From the NCBI GenBank assembly GCA_030267565.1, contig BRXU01000008.1, forward strand, positions 2,046,001 through 2,110,000: a DNA stretch of 64,000 bases. Direction: 5' to 3'. Position 1 is the first letter of the stretch. Each line of letters begins with the position of its first letter. The translations under genes were made by a program, and so were the position numbers. The notes under the pieces were generated by a model. It did not search any database. It saw nothing but the letters and a program-made list of their open reading frames with translations, and was not told where the DNA came from. The DNA comes from Pleodorina starrii. Taxonomy: Eukaryota > Chlorophyta > Chlorophyceae > Chlamydomonadales > Volvocaceae. Positions 10,657 to 22,800 of the stretch are shown one piece after another.

Positions 10657-13600
10657 CTAGCGCTTCGGCTGCTGCCAGTTTTGCTGCTGCCCTTGCGCGG
10701 CCCCCCGCGAGCCGCCCGCCCCGTACCCGCCCTGCTGCTGGCCCCCTGCCGGGCCGCCGCGGTAGCCAGCAGGGCCCCCTCCGCCTCCCATCTGCATGCC
10801 CTGGTGCCCCCCATAGGACTGCCCGCCCATGTGCTGATGGTGGCCGCCGCCCATTTGCTGCGGAGGACCCATGCCACCACCGCCGCTGTAGCCGCCCGCC
10901 GGCCCGCCGCGGCCGCCGCCGTCCTGCCGTTGCCCGTACTGCTGCTGCTGAGACTGCGACCCCGCCATCCCGTAAGAGCCTCCTCCCCCTGGCATCTGCC
11001 GCCCAAAGCCGCTCTGTGAGCTCGTGTGGCTTCCATAGCTGCTCGTAGAAGCACCGGCGTTGTACTGCTGCTGCTGGGCTGGCCGCTGATGACCAGCGCC
11101 AGCATAAGCCTGCGGCACCGGCCCCGGACCCGGTCCACCGTACCTGAGGGACAACCGTCGGAGAAACGTTTCGAGAAAAACATGATTGACGTACATACAG
11201 AAGGTGTAAGTACAGCACGTGACGAGGAACAAGGCTGACCCTGCGGTCAAGTTCTACCCGGAAACAGACACTCCGGGAACAGACATCCCGGTCGCGCCTA
11301 CCGCACATACACAGGTACCCGACCCGCCCCCCCCAAGCACCCTTCCCTGTTCGCACCTGGGCCTCTTGGGGTCCGGTCCCCCAGCGGGTCCGTAGCCGTG
11401 GTGCGCGTTGCCGCCACCCCCGTAGTTCGGCACGGGCGGCAGAGCCATGGGCGGCCCCACCTGCTGCTGCTGCTCCCGGTGCTGGTCGTTGCGCCGCTTC
11501 TTCATGGTGAACTCGTGTCCCGAGCCGCGGCAGGGCAGCTGCTGGGGCTCGCACGGCATGGGGTCCGACCACATGTAGGGGTCCTGCGCACGCAGGCGGT
11601 GGGAAACAACCCTCGTGCCTGTCATGCAGGCTCTGATCAGGGGCCTTCAGCAGGGGCGTGCACCGACAGCACCAGCAGACAGGGCAACTGCACGGTAGGA
11701 TTACGCATACATGGTGCGCACCCCAAAGTCACCTCAGCCAGGACATACGACGGTGCGACAGGGCACCTTGCGTCTGTCAGGCTCGGCACACTCAGCACCC
11801 ACCATGACAGCGTCCGCTGCCGTGATGCGGCGCTTGGGGTCCAGGCACAGCATCTTCTCCAGCAGGCGGATGGCCTCCTCGCTGATGTGCCGCCCCACGC
11901 CCTTGCTACGCAGCGTTTCCCGCAGCCGGTGCTGACGCGGGTACTTGTCGAGGGGAACATTCTTGTACCTAGCGTGGCCAAAGCAGGTGAACGCGTGTTT
12001 TGAGTGTATGAAGTATGCAGACTGGAAGTGCGCTATATCAGTCGACCGCGACTTGAACAACCCAGCCTGAGAAACTTGATTGGGACCGTGCCGCGGCTGA
12101 CATGGCAGCCTGACCACGCCAAGGACTGCTGCTTTTCCGCAACCTGGCCAAACTAGGTTGCAGGGAACAGCGGTTGTTATCATTCTCCGTGCCAGCTTGC
12201 AAGTGCAGAAGGCGGGAATCCAGGCTAGCCTCCACAAACCCATAGGGTTCAAGGTTGGAACCTGTCAAACAAAAAACTATTCCCGCCACGCCCCAACCCC
12301 CGAATTCCGACTGTTTTTAAGAAAGCAATTTGATATCCATAGCAGTGTAACACTCACAGCTTCAAGTTCAGGGCGGCGACCCCGGGCCACGCCTGCTCCG
12401 TCGGTGCGCCCATGATCTGAAAGATCTTGTCCATTTGGTCCATGTCATCCTTGCCTGCGTGGGGGGCAACGGATGTCGGATCAACGATAGGGCGAAAGGC
12501 AGTCTGCAACTGATCCGGACCGCCGATATGGCTTGCTTCTTACAATCTCCTCACGTCCTGGACTTCAGGCTCGGAGCCTCTAGCATGGGAGGCACCCGGC
12601 GCGAAGCACCTATGGCAGCGTGTCCGCACGCTGCGGCAGAGGCCCGAATGCGCATCCGGTGCCCGTGCTGCATACCCAAAGCCAGCCACAGCACTTCCAA
12701 TGCTGGTGTCCCCATAATTGACGCCCAACAACGGCACACGCCCCCAACAACGCACAAAGCGAAATCCGTCCTGGGAAGTACACGCCGGATGCCATTCAAG
12801 TCCTGGCCCACAGGCGGAAGGGGGATTAAGCATGCAACTATATGCAAGGTAACCGGTGCCCAAAGTGCATGGCTGCAACGAGGAGCACAGCGCTGGCAAC
12901 AACCCAAACGCCCAGCAGTTGGGGATGCATGCAAACATGGTAGCCCACACACGCCAAGCCACACTGAGCAATGACCAGAAAGCAACCAGTCAGTCCGCTG
13001 CAGCCCCCACACGGGTGTTTCTTCGCACCTGGAAAGAGCGGCTTCCCAGTGAGCAGCTCCGCAAAGATGCAGCCAACGCTCCACATGTCCACCTCGCCAC
13101 CGTACTTCACGGCACCCAGCAGGAGCTCGGGCGGCCTGCCGCCAGGAGACGACGGAGAATCAGGGTACCGAGTGGGAGCGCTCACAATCACCACATCCAT
13201 CAGCATATCTGACGCCAGCCCAAATTGGGCGAGTTCCTACGGTCGGCTCCGCCGGAGCACTCACCGGTACCAGAGCGTGATCACCCGGTTGGTGAAACCA
13301 GCGTCCTGCTCCGCGTTGTACGGCCGCGCCAACCCAAAGTCCGCCAGCTTCACAGTTCCCTTTGTGTCGATGAGGATGTTGGAGGCTTTGAGGTCGCGGT
13401 GGAGGACCCCGTTGTTGTGGCAGTAGGCCAGCCCCTTCAGCAGTTGCTTCAGGATGCACTTGACCTGCGCGGCGGCAAATCCGCACGCGCCCAGCCCTTG
13501 AATGCGACCGTGGTCAACCAGGCACCACCCGAGTGTATGGTGCGCTGGACCGCACCTGCGGCTCTGTGAACACATACTTGGTCGACTCCATTAGACCTGT

Positions 13601-14066
13601 CAGGTCATAGTCCGCGTAATCGAAAACCATGTAGATAGACCCCTTGAAGTTATTGTTCTTGTGAACTGCAGCAATAGAACAGATTCCGCCTCAGAAGTTG
13701 CAACTCCGGGCAGACTCCTCGAGGTAACTGGAGTCACTTACTTTCGGAGCGCACAATTTCCCGCAGATTAACGACGTTGGGATGCGACAGCGTGCTGAGA
13801 ATCTTTATCTCGCGGATAGCTGTAATAGGAAAGCCCTCCTTCTCCGTGTCCATGCGAATCTTCTTCAACGCCACCTTGTCGTTCGTTTTTCGGTCGTGCC
13901 CCATGAACACTTGCCCATAGGTGCCTTCTCCGATCTGCTTGTCTACGCTGAAGACGTAGGCGCTGTGGATTGACCGCGTGCCGCCAAAAAGGTCGTCCCC
14001 GCTGGTCGAGGACGGCATTTCTATCCGCGTTAGCGGAGTATTCGAAGTTGAAGTAAGCTGGGCCAT
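10657..14066 (-). CDS. CDKC: Cyclin-dependent kinase C (CDK9/P-TEFb-like), 8 exons, 572 aa
   Basis: Ser/Thr kinase expected to pair with a T-type cyclin and phosphorylate the RNA polymerase II C-terminal domain during elongation, in the nucleus. Exons: 14066-13742, 13665-13556, 13464-13265, 13135-13029, 12454-12358, 11968-11803, 11583-11357 and 11143-10657; all splice phases match. Visible motifs: IGEGTYGQV (45-53), VALKK with catalytic Lys68, the PITAIRE cyclin-contact helix (80-86), HRDLKASN with Asp169, DFG (187-189), T-loop Thr203 in GFTNRV, then [17 protein letters not shown] and the T-loop point to CDKC/CDK9 rather than a cell-cycle CDK. A plant CDKC-like tail follows the kinase domain ([13 protein letters not shown]). 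The last exon adds about 160 residues of Gly/Gln/Tyr-rich low complexity. It is divergent from the BOLA3-like gene across 363 bp. Confidence 0.94.
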
Positions 14067-14429
14067 GCTTAACAGAAGTCTGGTCGAACGATGTAACGCA
14101 ACAGGGCCTGTGCCCCTGCGGCCAACCTATGCGAAGTTGCTACTCTTTCTCAGTGATAATGACGGGACGCTAAAACGCAGCAAAACATGTGATATTGTCT
14201 ACTACTAAAATTCCTCGTGCTGGAAACATTACTCAGGTGTCAGGGTAACGTACCGTTTTCAGACCCAGGAACTGCCGTACTGTCTTCGGAGCTGGGCAAA
14301 TTGGTTACCATGTCTAATTGACAAGGCAAGTACGATGTATTGGGCGTCGCGTGCGTACCTATTTTTGTTTGAAAACACGGTGTTTTTCAGGGCATTCCCC
14401 AGCTGTTCACATCATTTCCGAAGGCTGTC
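14067..14429. promoter_or_regulatory. Shared divergent promoter of CDKC and the BOLA3-like gene
   Basis: Only 363 bp separate the two outward-facing ATGs, so both promoters and both 5' UTRs must fit here. The stretch is markedly AT-richer than the flanking coding DNA, with runs such as CTACTACTAAAATTCC near 14200. No clear TATA box was found. Confidence 0.55.
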
Positions 14430-15357
14430 ATGCTTCGGACGCAAGCAGTGCGCCAGCTGCGGGCGGCGTTTTGCACCGTAGCTGGCTCTGATGCTGAGAA
14501 GGCTATAGCCAGCAAGCTGAAGGCGGCTCTTAAGGACGTGAAGCGCGTGGAGGTGCAGGACACAAGCGGCGGGTGCGGAGCCATGTATCGGATCTCGATC
14601 GTGGCAGAGGATTTCAAGTGAGTACCCGAGGGTCGGGGGCAGAATGCAGGGATGGTAAGGTGGCAGGGAGCAAGGCTCGTGGCTCGTAGGACAGGGAAGC
14701 GAAACCCGCTGTCATTTCGATGGCCCCTGCTTAGCCTACCTGCAGCCGCGCCTTGTGACGTCAGAAGCCCTCCATGCCTGTTGTCCGATTGCACCGGCGG
14801 CAAATGCTAGCTGTAATCCTGGTGGCCATCGCTGTGGCATGCCGCTACCCATCACTACCATCATCGAGAGGCGCCTGGCAACAGCCGGGCTGTCGCCCAT
14901 GCGCCCCCTGCCCACTCCTCCGAAGTGCAGCTAAAGGGCCCGAACGCGCACTGCAGCACACACACCAGCTCGTATAAGCTCCCAACGGCTTCCAACCGCC
15001 ATCACGTCCGTTAGGCTCTGTGAAGTGAAGGAACCCATGGAGCCACCGCTCGCCGTGCAGCTGCCGCCCGCCTGCCTTCCTTCGGTGGCCGGTTCGGTGG
15101 CCGGGTGCAGGACTGCGCCGTCAGGACCCTTCTTCCTGCTAGTCTGCTGCCCTTGTCCAGCGCTCGCGAGTCCATGGTTGGCTGGCATCCCGCGTCCTCC
15201 TTCTATCCTCCGCTGCCTCAATTTGCTCCTCCTCCTCCTGTTCCTCTGCAGGGGCCAATCTATCGTGAAGCAACATCAGCTGGTCCACCGGGTCCTGGCG
15301 GATGACCTCAAGCAGTGGCACGGACTCACGCTGGAAACACGCGCGCCGCCGCAGTAG
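14430..15357 (+). CDS. BOLA3: BolA-like protein, BOLA3 type, 2 exons, 97 aa
   Basis: BolA3 proteins act with monothiol glutaredoxin or NFU proteins to deliver Fe-S clusters to mitochondrial enzymes. Exon 1 is 14430-14617 and exon 2 is 15252-15357; the intron is phase 2, with GTGAGT donor and CTCTGCAG acceptor. The first ~20 residues (LRTQAVRQLRAAF) are Arg-rich without acids, as in a mitochondrial targeting peptide. The core DTSGGCGAMYRISI contains the BOLA3-type Cys49 ligand, and the second exon supplies the class motif FKGQSIVKQHQLVHRVL with the conserved His. The length (97) is normal for the family. The only intron-free alternative ends immediately and lacks the helix-turn-helix part. Confidence 0.92.
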
Positions 15358-16867
15358 CAGCAGCAGCGCAAATGGCAGGGTTGGCAGCGTTTGATGATGC
15401 CGCAACGCGGAGGCAGTAGATGGCTTCGAGCTGCAGTGTCGATGATCAGGGTTGCGGGGCCAGCCAGGCCGGGCCATCCGGGAGAGCACAACGCGGGGAC
15501 CTTGAGTCGCCGTTTCATTGGATCACGATGGTGCAGCGGTCCGGGCTGTTGTGGGCGGTGGCGGTCCCAGCTATCGCTCCCAGGGAGCGCTAAACGTGAC
15601 ACGAAGGGACGTTTAGCGCTCCCTTCGTGTCACGGCAAGCGTGCAGGCCTGAACCGCGCCCTGGCCTTCCGTAGGGGCTCGCAAAGGCCGGACGCGGACT
15701 GGACGGACCGGCTGCATAGAACGGAGGCGACCCGGCGGCAATGGCTTCAGCGGTCTCACGCTGCTAGTTGCAGGCGAGAGATCGAACGGACTTAGGCGGG
15801 GTTGTGGGCTGCTGGACATGGCAGGATGTGCGTAATGTACGTGCCCAGGAAACACCAGAATGGAGGTGACCACGATCCACTCTCGAGCGTGTGGTAAAGG
15901 CATGGGGGACCCGTGTTACCAAGCGGCAAATTTACCGGTATCGAAAAGTGGCGGCGTAGGGCAGCCGGCCAGCCGCGAGGGCAGCCCATAGCCACTAGCC
16001 AGTCCACAGAACCGTTTTCGTTCTGTTGCTGTCACGTGCCGACTCGTGCCGTATCAGGATGCGTGAGTCACAGGGCCGATGTGCACCACGTCGACGCCGC
16101 GAAAGCTTCAGCTTGACGTTGGGAAAGTCTGTATGTGAGTGAGACTGGTGGAGCTCAACGGTTTGGTTGTTGGGGACAGAGGTGCAGGGCGGTGTGCACT
16201 GTGTGCACTAGTGCGCAAGCGTCGCAGCTCGCTACGAAGCTCACTCTCCTTGGCCTTCCGCCTTCGATGTGGCAGACAGGACAGTCACAACGGGCGCGGT
16301 GGTTTCCATGCGATGGGCAGCTTGTGAGCCCAGATGCAAGGTGCCGGAAATGCTTGAAGCCCGGAACGAATTGGTTTTGGAACCGCAAGCCACAAGTGTT
16401 AATTTTATGGGTACAATCATTTTCTACACCACGATGCCGTTGATCGATAAAACATCAGCGTGAGTGACCCCTCCTGGAGGTGAGGCCCTGAGGCCCGCCA
16501 TTTGTTCGGGCCGTTGCCGCCCACTTCACCTCCTGACTGAGCAGCATTTCCGGTTCGCTGCAGCTTTGCGTTGACATACTTTCACCCATGTCACAGGATT
16601 GACATGGGCGGTATAGAAGTTTGTTTCCCTCAGTCAGACATCAAAGCCGTTTATAATAGGTGTGACCTGTGACGGTTGGTTAGCGGGACGTCGTACCTGC
16701 ACCGTACACGCGATACAAATGAGCGCGAGAGCGCATCTTCAAGGCAAAGCCGATCGCGTACATTAATATGGCGCAGCTCTCTACACACGTCATGGAGAAA
16801 CTGCATTGAATGTGATGGTGCAGCCACAAGCTTAGTACCCAAACCTGGACATCGGAGACCTTGTAAA
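15358..16867. other. Intergenic region with a composite inverted repeat
   Basis: Runs from the BOLA3-like stop to the start of the large kinase. It should hold the 3' UTR of the first gene and the promoter of the second. No conserved open frame was recognised. The main structure is the composite palindrome at 15583-15634. Confidence 0.5.
15583..15634. repeat. Composite inverted repeat (two interlocked 15-bp palindromes)
   Basis: GGGAGCGCTAAACGT (15583-15597) is perfectly inverted at 15609-15623. A second 15-mer, CGTGACACGAAGGGA (15595-15609), is perfectly inverted at 15620-15634. The two pairs overlap, so the 52 bp can fold in two alternative hairpins. It lies about 230 bp past the BOLA3-like stop. 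Confidence 0.9.
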
Positions 16868-19800
16868 ATGAAAATGATGCAACGCCTTCGGTGCTGCTTC
16901 CGATGCCAGCCTTCACCGCTAGATGAGGTTTTGCGGGTTCCAACTTTTCCACCTGAGGTGCGCTCAGCGCTAGCTGAGGAAACGACAGTGTATGTCGCTA
17001 CAACTATTCAAACAACTGAGGTATACATGCTCGGCCTGTGTTGCAGTTGGGGCCCAGGTTTTCGTTTACTCAAGACCAAATGCTTGACACCGAGCTGCTC
17101 GACGTGCTTCTCAACTCGAGCAAAGCAGCAGACGCACATGATTGGGCATATCGCTGCATTCTGCAGTTGGATGCAGCGGCGTCGCTCCTCCGTGCGTACA
17201 TCAGGTACAATTCGAATAACGGTCGCAAAATTCGTGGGCGCTGAATGTTGATGTTGATGTAGAGACGCTGACACATGCGCTGTTTTCTGTTACTGGCAGA
17301 ATGTTCATAGCAAGGGAAGATGGCCGGTTCGAGCTGCTCCTGGGCAGCGTCGGTGCAGTGCTAACGGGCTGGTACCCGGTGGCCAGCGCAGAGGCGAAGC
17401 AGCAAGACGTGCACGCTGGCAAACTAGATTCCAACTGCTTACAAGCGACCTTGGGGAGCCACTTCACAGACTCGCAGCTTTTCAGGTTTGACGCCAGCGG
17501 GCCCGCGCGGGTGCGCTACGCTTGTGACAACACGGTCGCGGTGGTGCCGCTCTCCTGCGGCACAGGCTGCTTCGGCGCACTCCTGCTGACGCCAGAAGAC
17601 TGTGACTCTAACCCACTAGATTCCGCTGAAGCCCGGCCCGTAGCGAAGGCGCGGACCGATTTCGCGAGCCGCGAGCCGCATCTGCGCCAGCTGGGTATGG
17701 CCCTGTCACTGGCGTTGACGCCCGAGCTGCCGGCGCTGCGCCGCCTCGCAGCCTCCCTGGCGCGCCTCACCGGCAGCGGCAGCCTCCGGGAGACGATCGT
17801 GGAGCTGTGCGACGCACTGTCGTACCATGTACGGCAGAGATTCCTGCTGGAGCCTGCCGTACGAGCGGCTCTGGTCGCGGAGGCGGACGCCACGACGGCC
17901 TTTCTCCTCGACGTTGCTGGTGCGCCATCCTCCTGTCACCAGGGCCGCCGCCTACTCCTCCAGCAGCACCAGCTGCAGCCGCAGCCGACCGTCGGGTCGT
18001 CCCTGCTTGGCGCCTCGGGCACGCTCTTGCAGTTCGCACCACCTCCCAAGGCCGCGACGGCCAGCGCCTCGGCGGCACGCGCAGCCCCGCCCCCTCCGCA
18101 GTTGCCTACAGCACCCTGGTGGGTCAAGGGAATGTGGGTTGCGGGATACCCGGGACTGTTTCGGTTGGGCTGAAGCCCGGCGCCAGGCCCTAGGGGAGCT
18201 TGGGAGCCGGGCCGGGGCAGGGAAGGAGATCGGCTCGTGGCCGGAAAACCAGCCCGCAACTCGCTGACCAACGCTCGCTTGAGCGCGTGCAGATGCGGCG
18301 GGCCGGGCGCACCCCTGCGCAGTCCCCCTCAATATTGACCCGGGCCCATTGTGCTGCGGCTGCGGCTGCGGTTCTTTGCCGACGTCACAGCGCCTACACG
18401 CGCCACCAGGCACCCAACCCAACCCAACCTCCAAAACAGGTTTTGACCTTTCTTTATAAATCTTCAATTGTGAGCACCGATCAGCCCGCCCGCGCCCTCG
18501 CTGTCCTCTTCTGGGGCGTGGGCGAAGCGGTGCACCGCGTCATTGCACGCATAGGCCCCTGCTGTCCTCCGGTTCGGTTCCCTTGGTCATTCACACACAC
18601 ACACCCTCCGCCTCCGCCGTCTGCGTCTCCGCTGCGGTATCTTTTTACCCCTCCGCCTCGTCCGACAGGGATCCTGTGCCGCAGTGCCCACGCTCCACTC
18701 TTGGCCCTGCGGCTCGCTCCGAGGTCACACGCCTGTCCGCCATGACACGGCCCAGCGACGGAAAGTCCCCCTCGGCCCTGCCGCTGCCGTTGTCGCTGCT
18801 GAGAAGTAAAACGGCGGGATCGGTGTCGGCTGCGGCTGCAGCGGAGGGCTGCCCGCCGGATGGCGCGAGCACGCCGCCGGCCCAGCCGCTGCGGTTGAGC
18901 CCGGGCAATGTGGCGGCGGCCTGCGAGGCGGCGGGCGGGTCGGTGGTGGCGCGCCCCTTCCAGCTGTCGTACAGCCTGTTGCTGCGGCTGCAGATGCAGC
19001 AACCGCGGATGCAGGGTATAGCGGTGCGGGACTGTGCGAGGCTGGTGCAGGTGTGCGGGTGGGGTAAAAGAATTCGGGTGTGGGGGGGTGGGGGTGGGGG
19101 GGTGGGCTGATCGGTGTTCAACCCAGATCCTTACGTTTCCATCGTAACCACCCACACACCCGTATTAGGTATCATTACCCACGCCGCATCGCCCCATGTC
19201 GTGTGAACCCCCCGGAAACCCCTACACCACCCGGAACAGGACGTCAACCAGCCCTCGAGGGACGTGTGCCTCCTAATGGGCAGCACCGGCATCGCCTCCA
19301 CCTCCACCGTCGCCGCTGCGGCCTCCGGCATCCTTTGCGATTCCGCCTGCCAGCCCAGCACATCGTACGGCTTCAGGGACAGCGACGGTGTGCCGGCGCC
19401 GTACCAACTGTACGGCGGAGGAGGGCTGCACAGCGGCGGCGGCGCCGTGCAGTCGCTGGCGCTAGTCGGTTGCGACGCCGGTGACGGTGTGACGCTGGCC
19501 TTCTACGTGTGTTTCCCGCACCGCCTGCCAGGGCAGCTCGTGGAGGCGGTGAGGGACAGCTGCCAGAGGCTGCTGGAGAGGGTGAGGGGCGGGGCGGCGC
19601 GGCGGCGGGGCGGCGGGGCTGCGGGTCGCGGAGGGAGTCGTGGGGCGAGTTACCTGTGTTGGTGTGGTAACGCTCCTTTCCACGTTAGGAGTGGGAGACT
19701 GAGGGGGCTGCGGGAGGGTGGAGGGGAGGAGGGGCACGGGGCGTGTGGGCCGGCGCGGCGGGGGCGTGTGGGCAACGCAGGAGGGGTAGGGAATAAACGC

Positions 19801-22800
19801 GCAAGAGCTGGCTGGAGGGCGGGCGGGCGGAGGAAGTGCGTCGCGCATCGCCGGACATCGCGCGGGGTGCGGCTCAGCATCGTTTCCTTGTCAGCCATGG
19901 CCCGAACCGGTCCCCAACCAAAGCTTCACCGTCCCTCCCCCCGACGGCCCGTCCCGTCCCGCCCCCGCCCCTGTTACTTCACCGTTTACGGGCTCCGGCC
20001 TATACGTGGATAACCCGCCCTCCCGCCCGCAGTGACTCATTTTTTATATAAAGGAGCACATCACTCCCTGACCCCCGCCCGCATATCACTCCCTGACCCC
20101 CCCCCGCATATCACTCCCTGACCCCCCCCCGCATATCACTCCCTGACCCTCCCCCCCCGCATATCACTCCCTGACCCTCCCCCCCGCATATCACTCCCTG
20201 ACCCTCCCCCCCCGCATATCACTCCCTGACCCCCCCCCGCATATCACTCCCTGACCCCCGCCCGCATATCACTCCCTGACCCCCCCCCCCGCATATCACT
20301 CCCTGACCCCCCCCCGCATATCACTCCCTGAACCCCCCCCGCATATCACTCCCTGACCCCCCCCCCGCATATCACTCCCTGACCCCCCCCGCATATCACT
20401 CCCTGACCCCCCCCCCGCATATCACTCCCTGACCCCCCCCCGCATATCACTCCCTGACCCCCCCCGCATATCACTCCCTGACCCCCCCCCCCGCATATCA
20501 CTCCCTGACCCCCCCCCCCGCATATCACTCCCTGACCCCCCCCCGCATATCACTCCCTGGCCCCCCCCCAGGGGGACATCGTCCCCCTTGTGCACGTATT
20601 CCTCTCCTTAATCCCCTTTCCCATACAGCATTCACCCACTCCCATCTCTCGATCAGCCAGCTCGACATTATCAGCCGCAGCTCCAGCCGCATTCGCATGG
20701 GGGTCTCGCCGGTAACGCTGTCCCTGCGTTTGTTCTTCTTGTCTGTTGACGTCGCCCTTTCCTTGTTCTGCGTCCTTCTCTTTGCCTGCCGTAGGTGAGT
20801 TGGGTCTTCGCGGGCTTCGGGGATTGGGGCGTTCCTTGCATCCCAGCCGCACTTTCTCGACCAGTTCAGCAACGTGTCACCTCACAGCCTCAGCGAATTT
20901 TCAGCATCCACCGTTACGTCTCGTCTCGTCCTCGTCACGTGGCGGCTCAACTCGGACTCGCTACCATTTCTCGGTTTGTATCTAACGCCCTTGCTGCTTG
21001 CAAGTTTACCTCGTTTTTCTTTTGCAGACAGGAAGGATATTTCTCTGATTTGATATCGTTTACGGGCTCCGGCCTATACGTGGATAACCCCCCAGGTGCT
21101 GCTTCGCGCCGTGGCCTCCAAGGTGACGGGCGACCTCGCAGCGGAGCTGGGCGCGCTGCGCAGGGGCACGCCCGGCACGTTTGCCATCGTACAAATGCCC
21201 ATGACGTCGTACAGTCGGCTGGGCAGCACCAACCTGGGCGTGACGTCCCCCGGGGGGTCGGGGCTTTCCGGAGGAGGAGGAGGCGGCGTCGCGAACGTGG
21301 ACACGGCCCCGAACATGACAGGTAGCACGGCCTTGCTGGGCAGCGACCTCGCCTCGGGCTTCCACCTCGCCACCACGGCATCGCACACCATCACCGTCAT
21401 TCCGCCGCCGCTGCAGCCGGCGCCCGCCGGCGCCAGCGCTGCAACGGCGGCGGTTGCCGCCGCCGCCGGCCCACCGCCGGCGGCACTTCAGCGGGCGGCA
21501 CGTGCGCACTCTGCAGTTGCCGCCGCGCAGCGGCCGCTGATGTTGCAACTGGAGGCCGGCGGCGGCGCCGCCGCCGCTGGAGCCGGCGGTCTGCATGGCC
21601 CCGTATCGGCGAGGGTCATTGCCAGCGCAGCCGCCGCTGCCGCCGCCGGCGGCGGCAGCAGCGGCGGCGTCGGCACCGGCGCCGCCGCCGCCGCCGGCAG
21701 CTCCCTGTCCGACCTCTTCTCTCACTCATCATCCACCTCCGCCTCGCGCTCGCGCTCGGCCACCACGATAATGCAGCCCAGGTGTGGTGGTGCGGCGGTG
21801 CCGTCAAAGCTCACGGCCGCGGACCATCACCGTCGGAAGACGCTGGCGGGAGCGTCTGGCGGGCTGTTCGCCGCCACCACCACCACCACCACCCTGAGTG
21901 AAGTCATGGAGCTGCCGCCGCGCGGCCGCGTCATCGACGCCTCGCTGCTCAACGGCGGCGGCGGCGCAGAAAGTTGGTTGCAGATAACTGCCGCGGCGAC
22001 CTCCAACACGACGGGCCCCGCCTCCGCCTCCGTCGCCGCCGATGCCATCCAGGCTTTCCTCAGCAGCAGCCAATGCGTCAGCGGCTCCCAGCTGCACGCC
22101 TCGGCGCAGGAAGCCGACGTGATCCGCCGCGCCGCTTCCGTACTTGTCGTACGAGATCCAGAGGCGGAGGCGCGCGGCTGCTGCCAGCAGCAGCTCGGCG
22201 CGATGGTGTCGAGTGTACGGGACAGCATCACAATCGCTGCCGCCGCCGGCCGCAGCGGCATCGGGAGCGGAAGCTGCGGGGCGGTCCTGTCTACCGCCGC
22301 CGCCGGCCGCAGCGGCGTCGGAGGCGGAAGCGACGGGGCGGTCCTGTCGACCGCAGCCGCCGCGGGCCCAGTGGTGGCGGTGCACTTGTACGACGCGGCG
22401 GATGCAATTGGCGCGCTCGTCAGGTGAGACGTCACGTGGCCTGCAGCGGCGGCGCGAGCGTAGGACTGGGTCGATCGTGGGAACGGGGGTCCTCCCGCGC
22501 AGCATCGGGCCTTTGAGCGTAGCGACTCGACTTGCATATGACGGTTTCTCGGTGGTTTGGCAAACACACACGAGCATGATGGCTGCGATGGCGCGGCGGC
22601 GATGCATTGTTTTGTATCTATCACTTGTCGCCAGCTGCGCGTTGCCGCCTGTTGGGCCTGTTGGACCTTGGAAACGACAGCCCAGCCTCCCCACCACGCA
22701 CCGACCGACCGCGCTTGCATCGCATGCTACCCCTTTCTCGCCGTCCGTCTCCCTTTCCCTGGGCCTCTGGCTCCGTTGCTTGATGGCGACGACGGACGGC

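Noticed and set aside
20051..20569. Array superficially like a CRISPR
   Set aside because: The units are contiguous with only C-run length variation; there are no unique spacers and the context is a nuclear intron.
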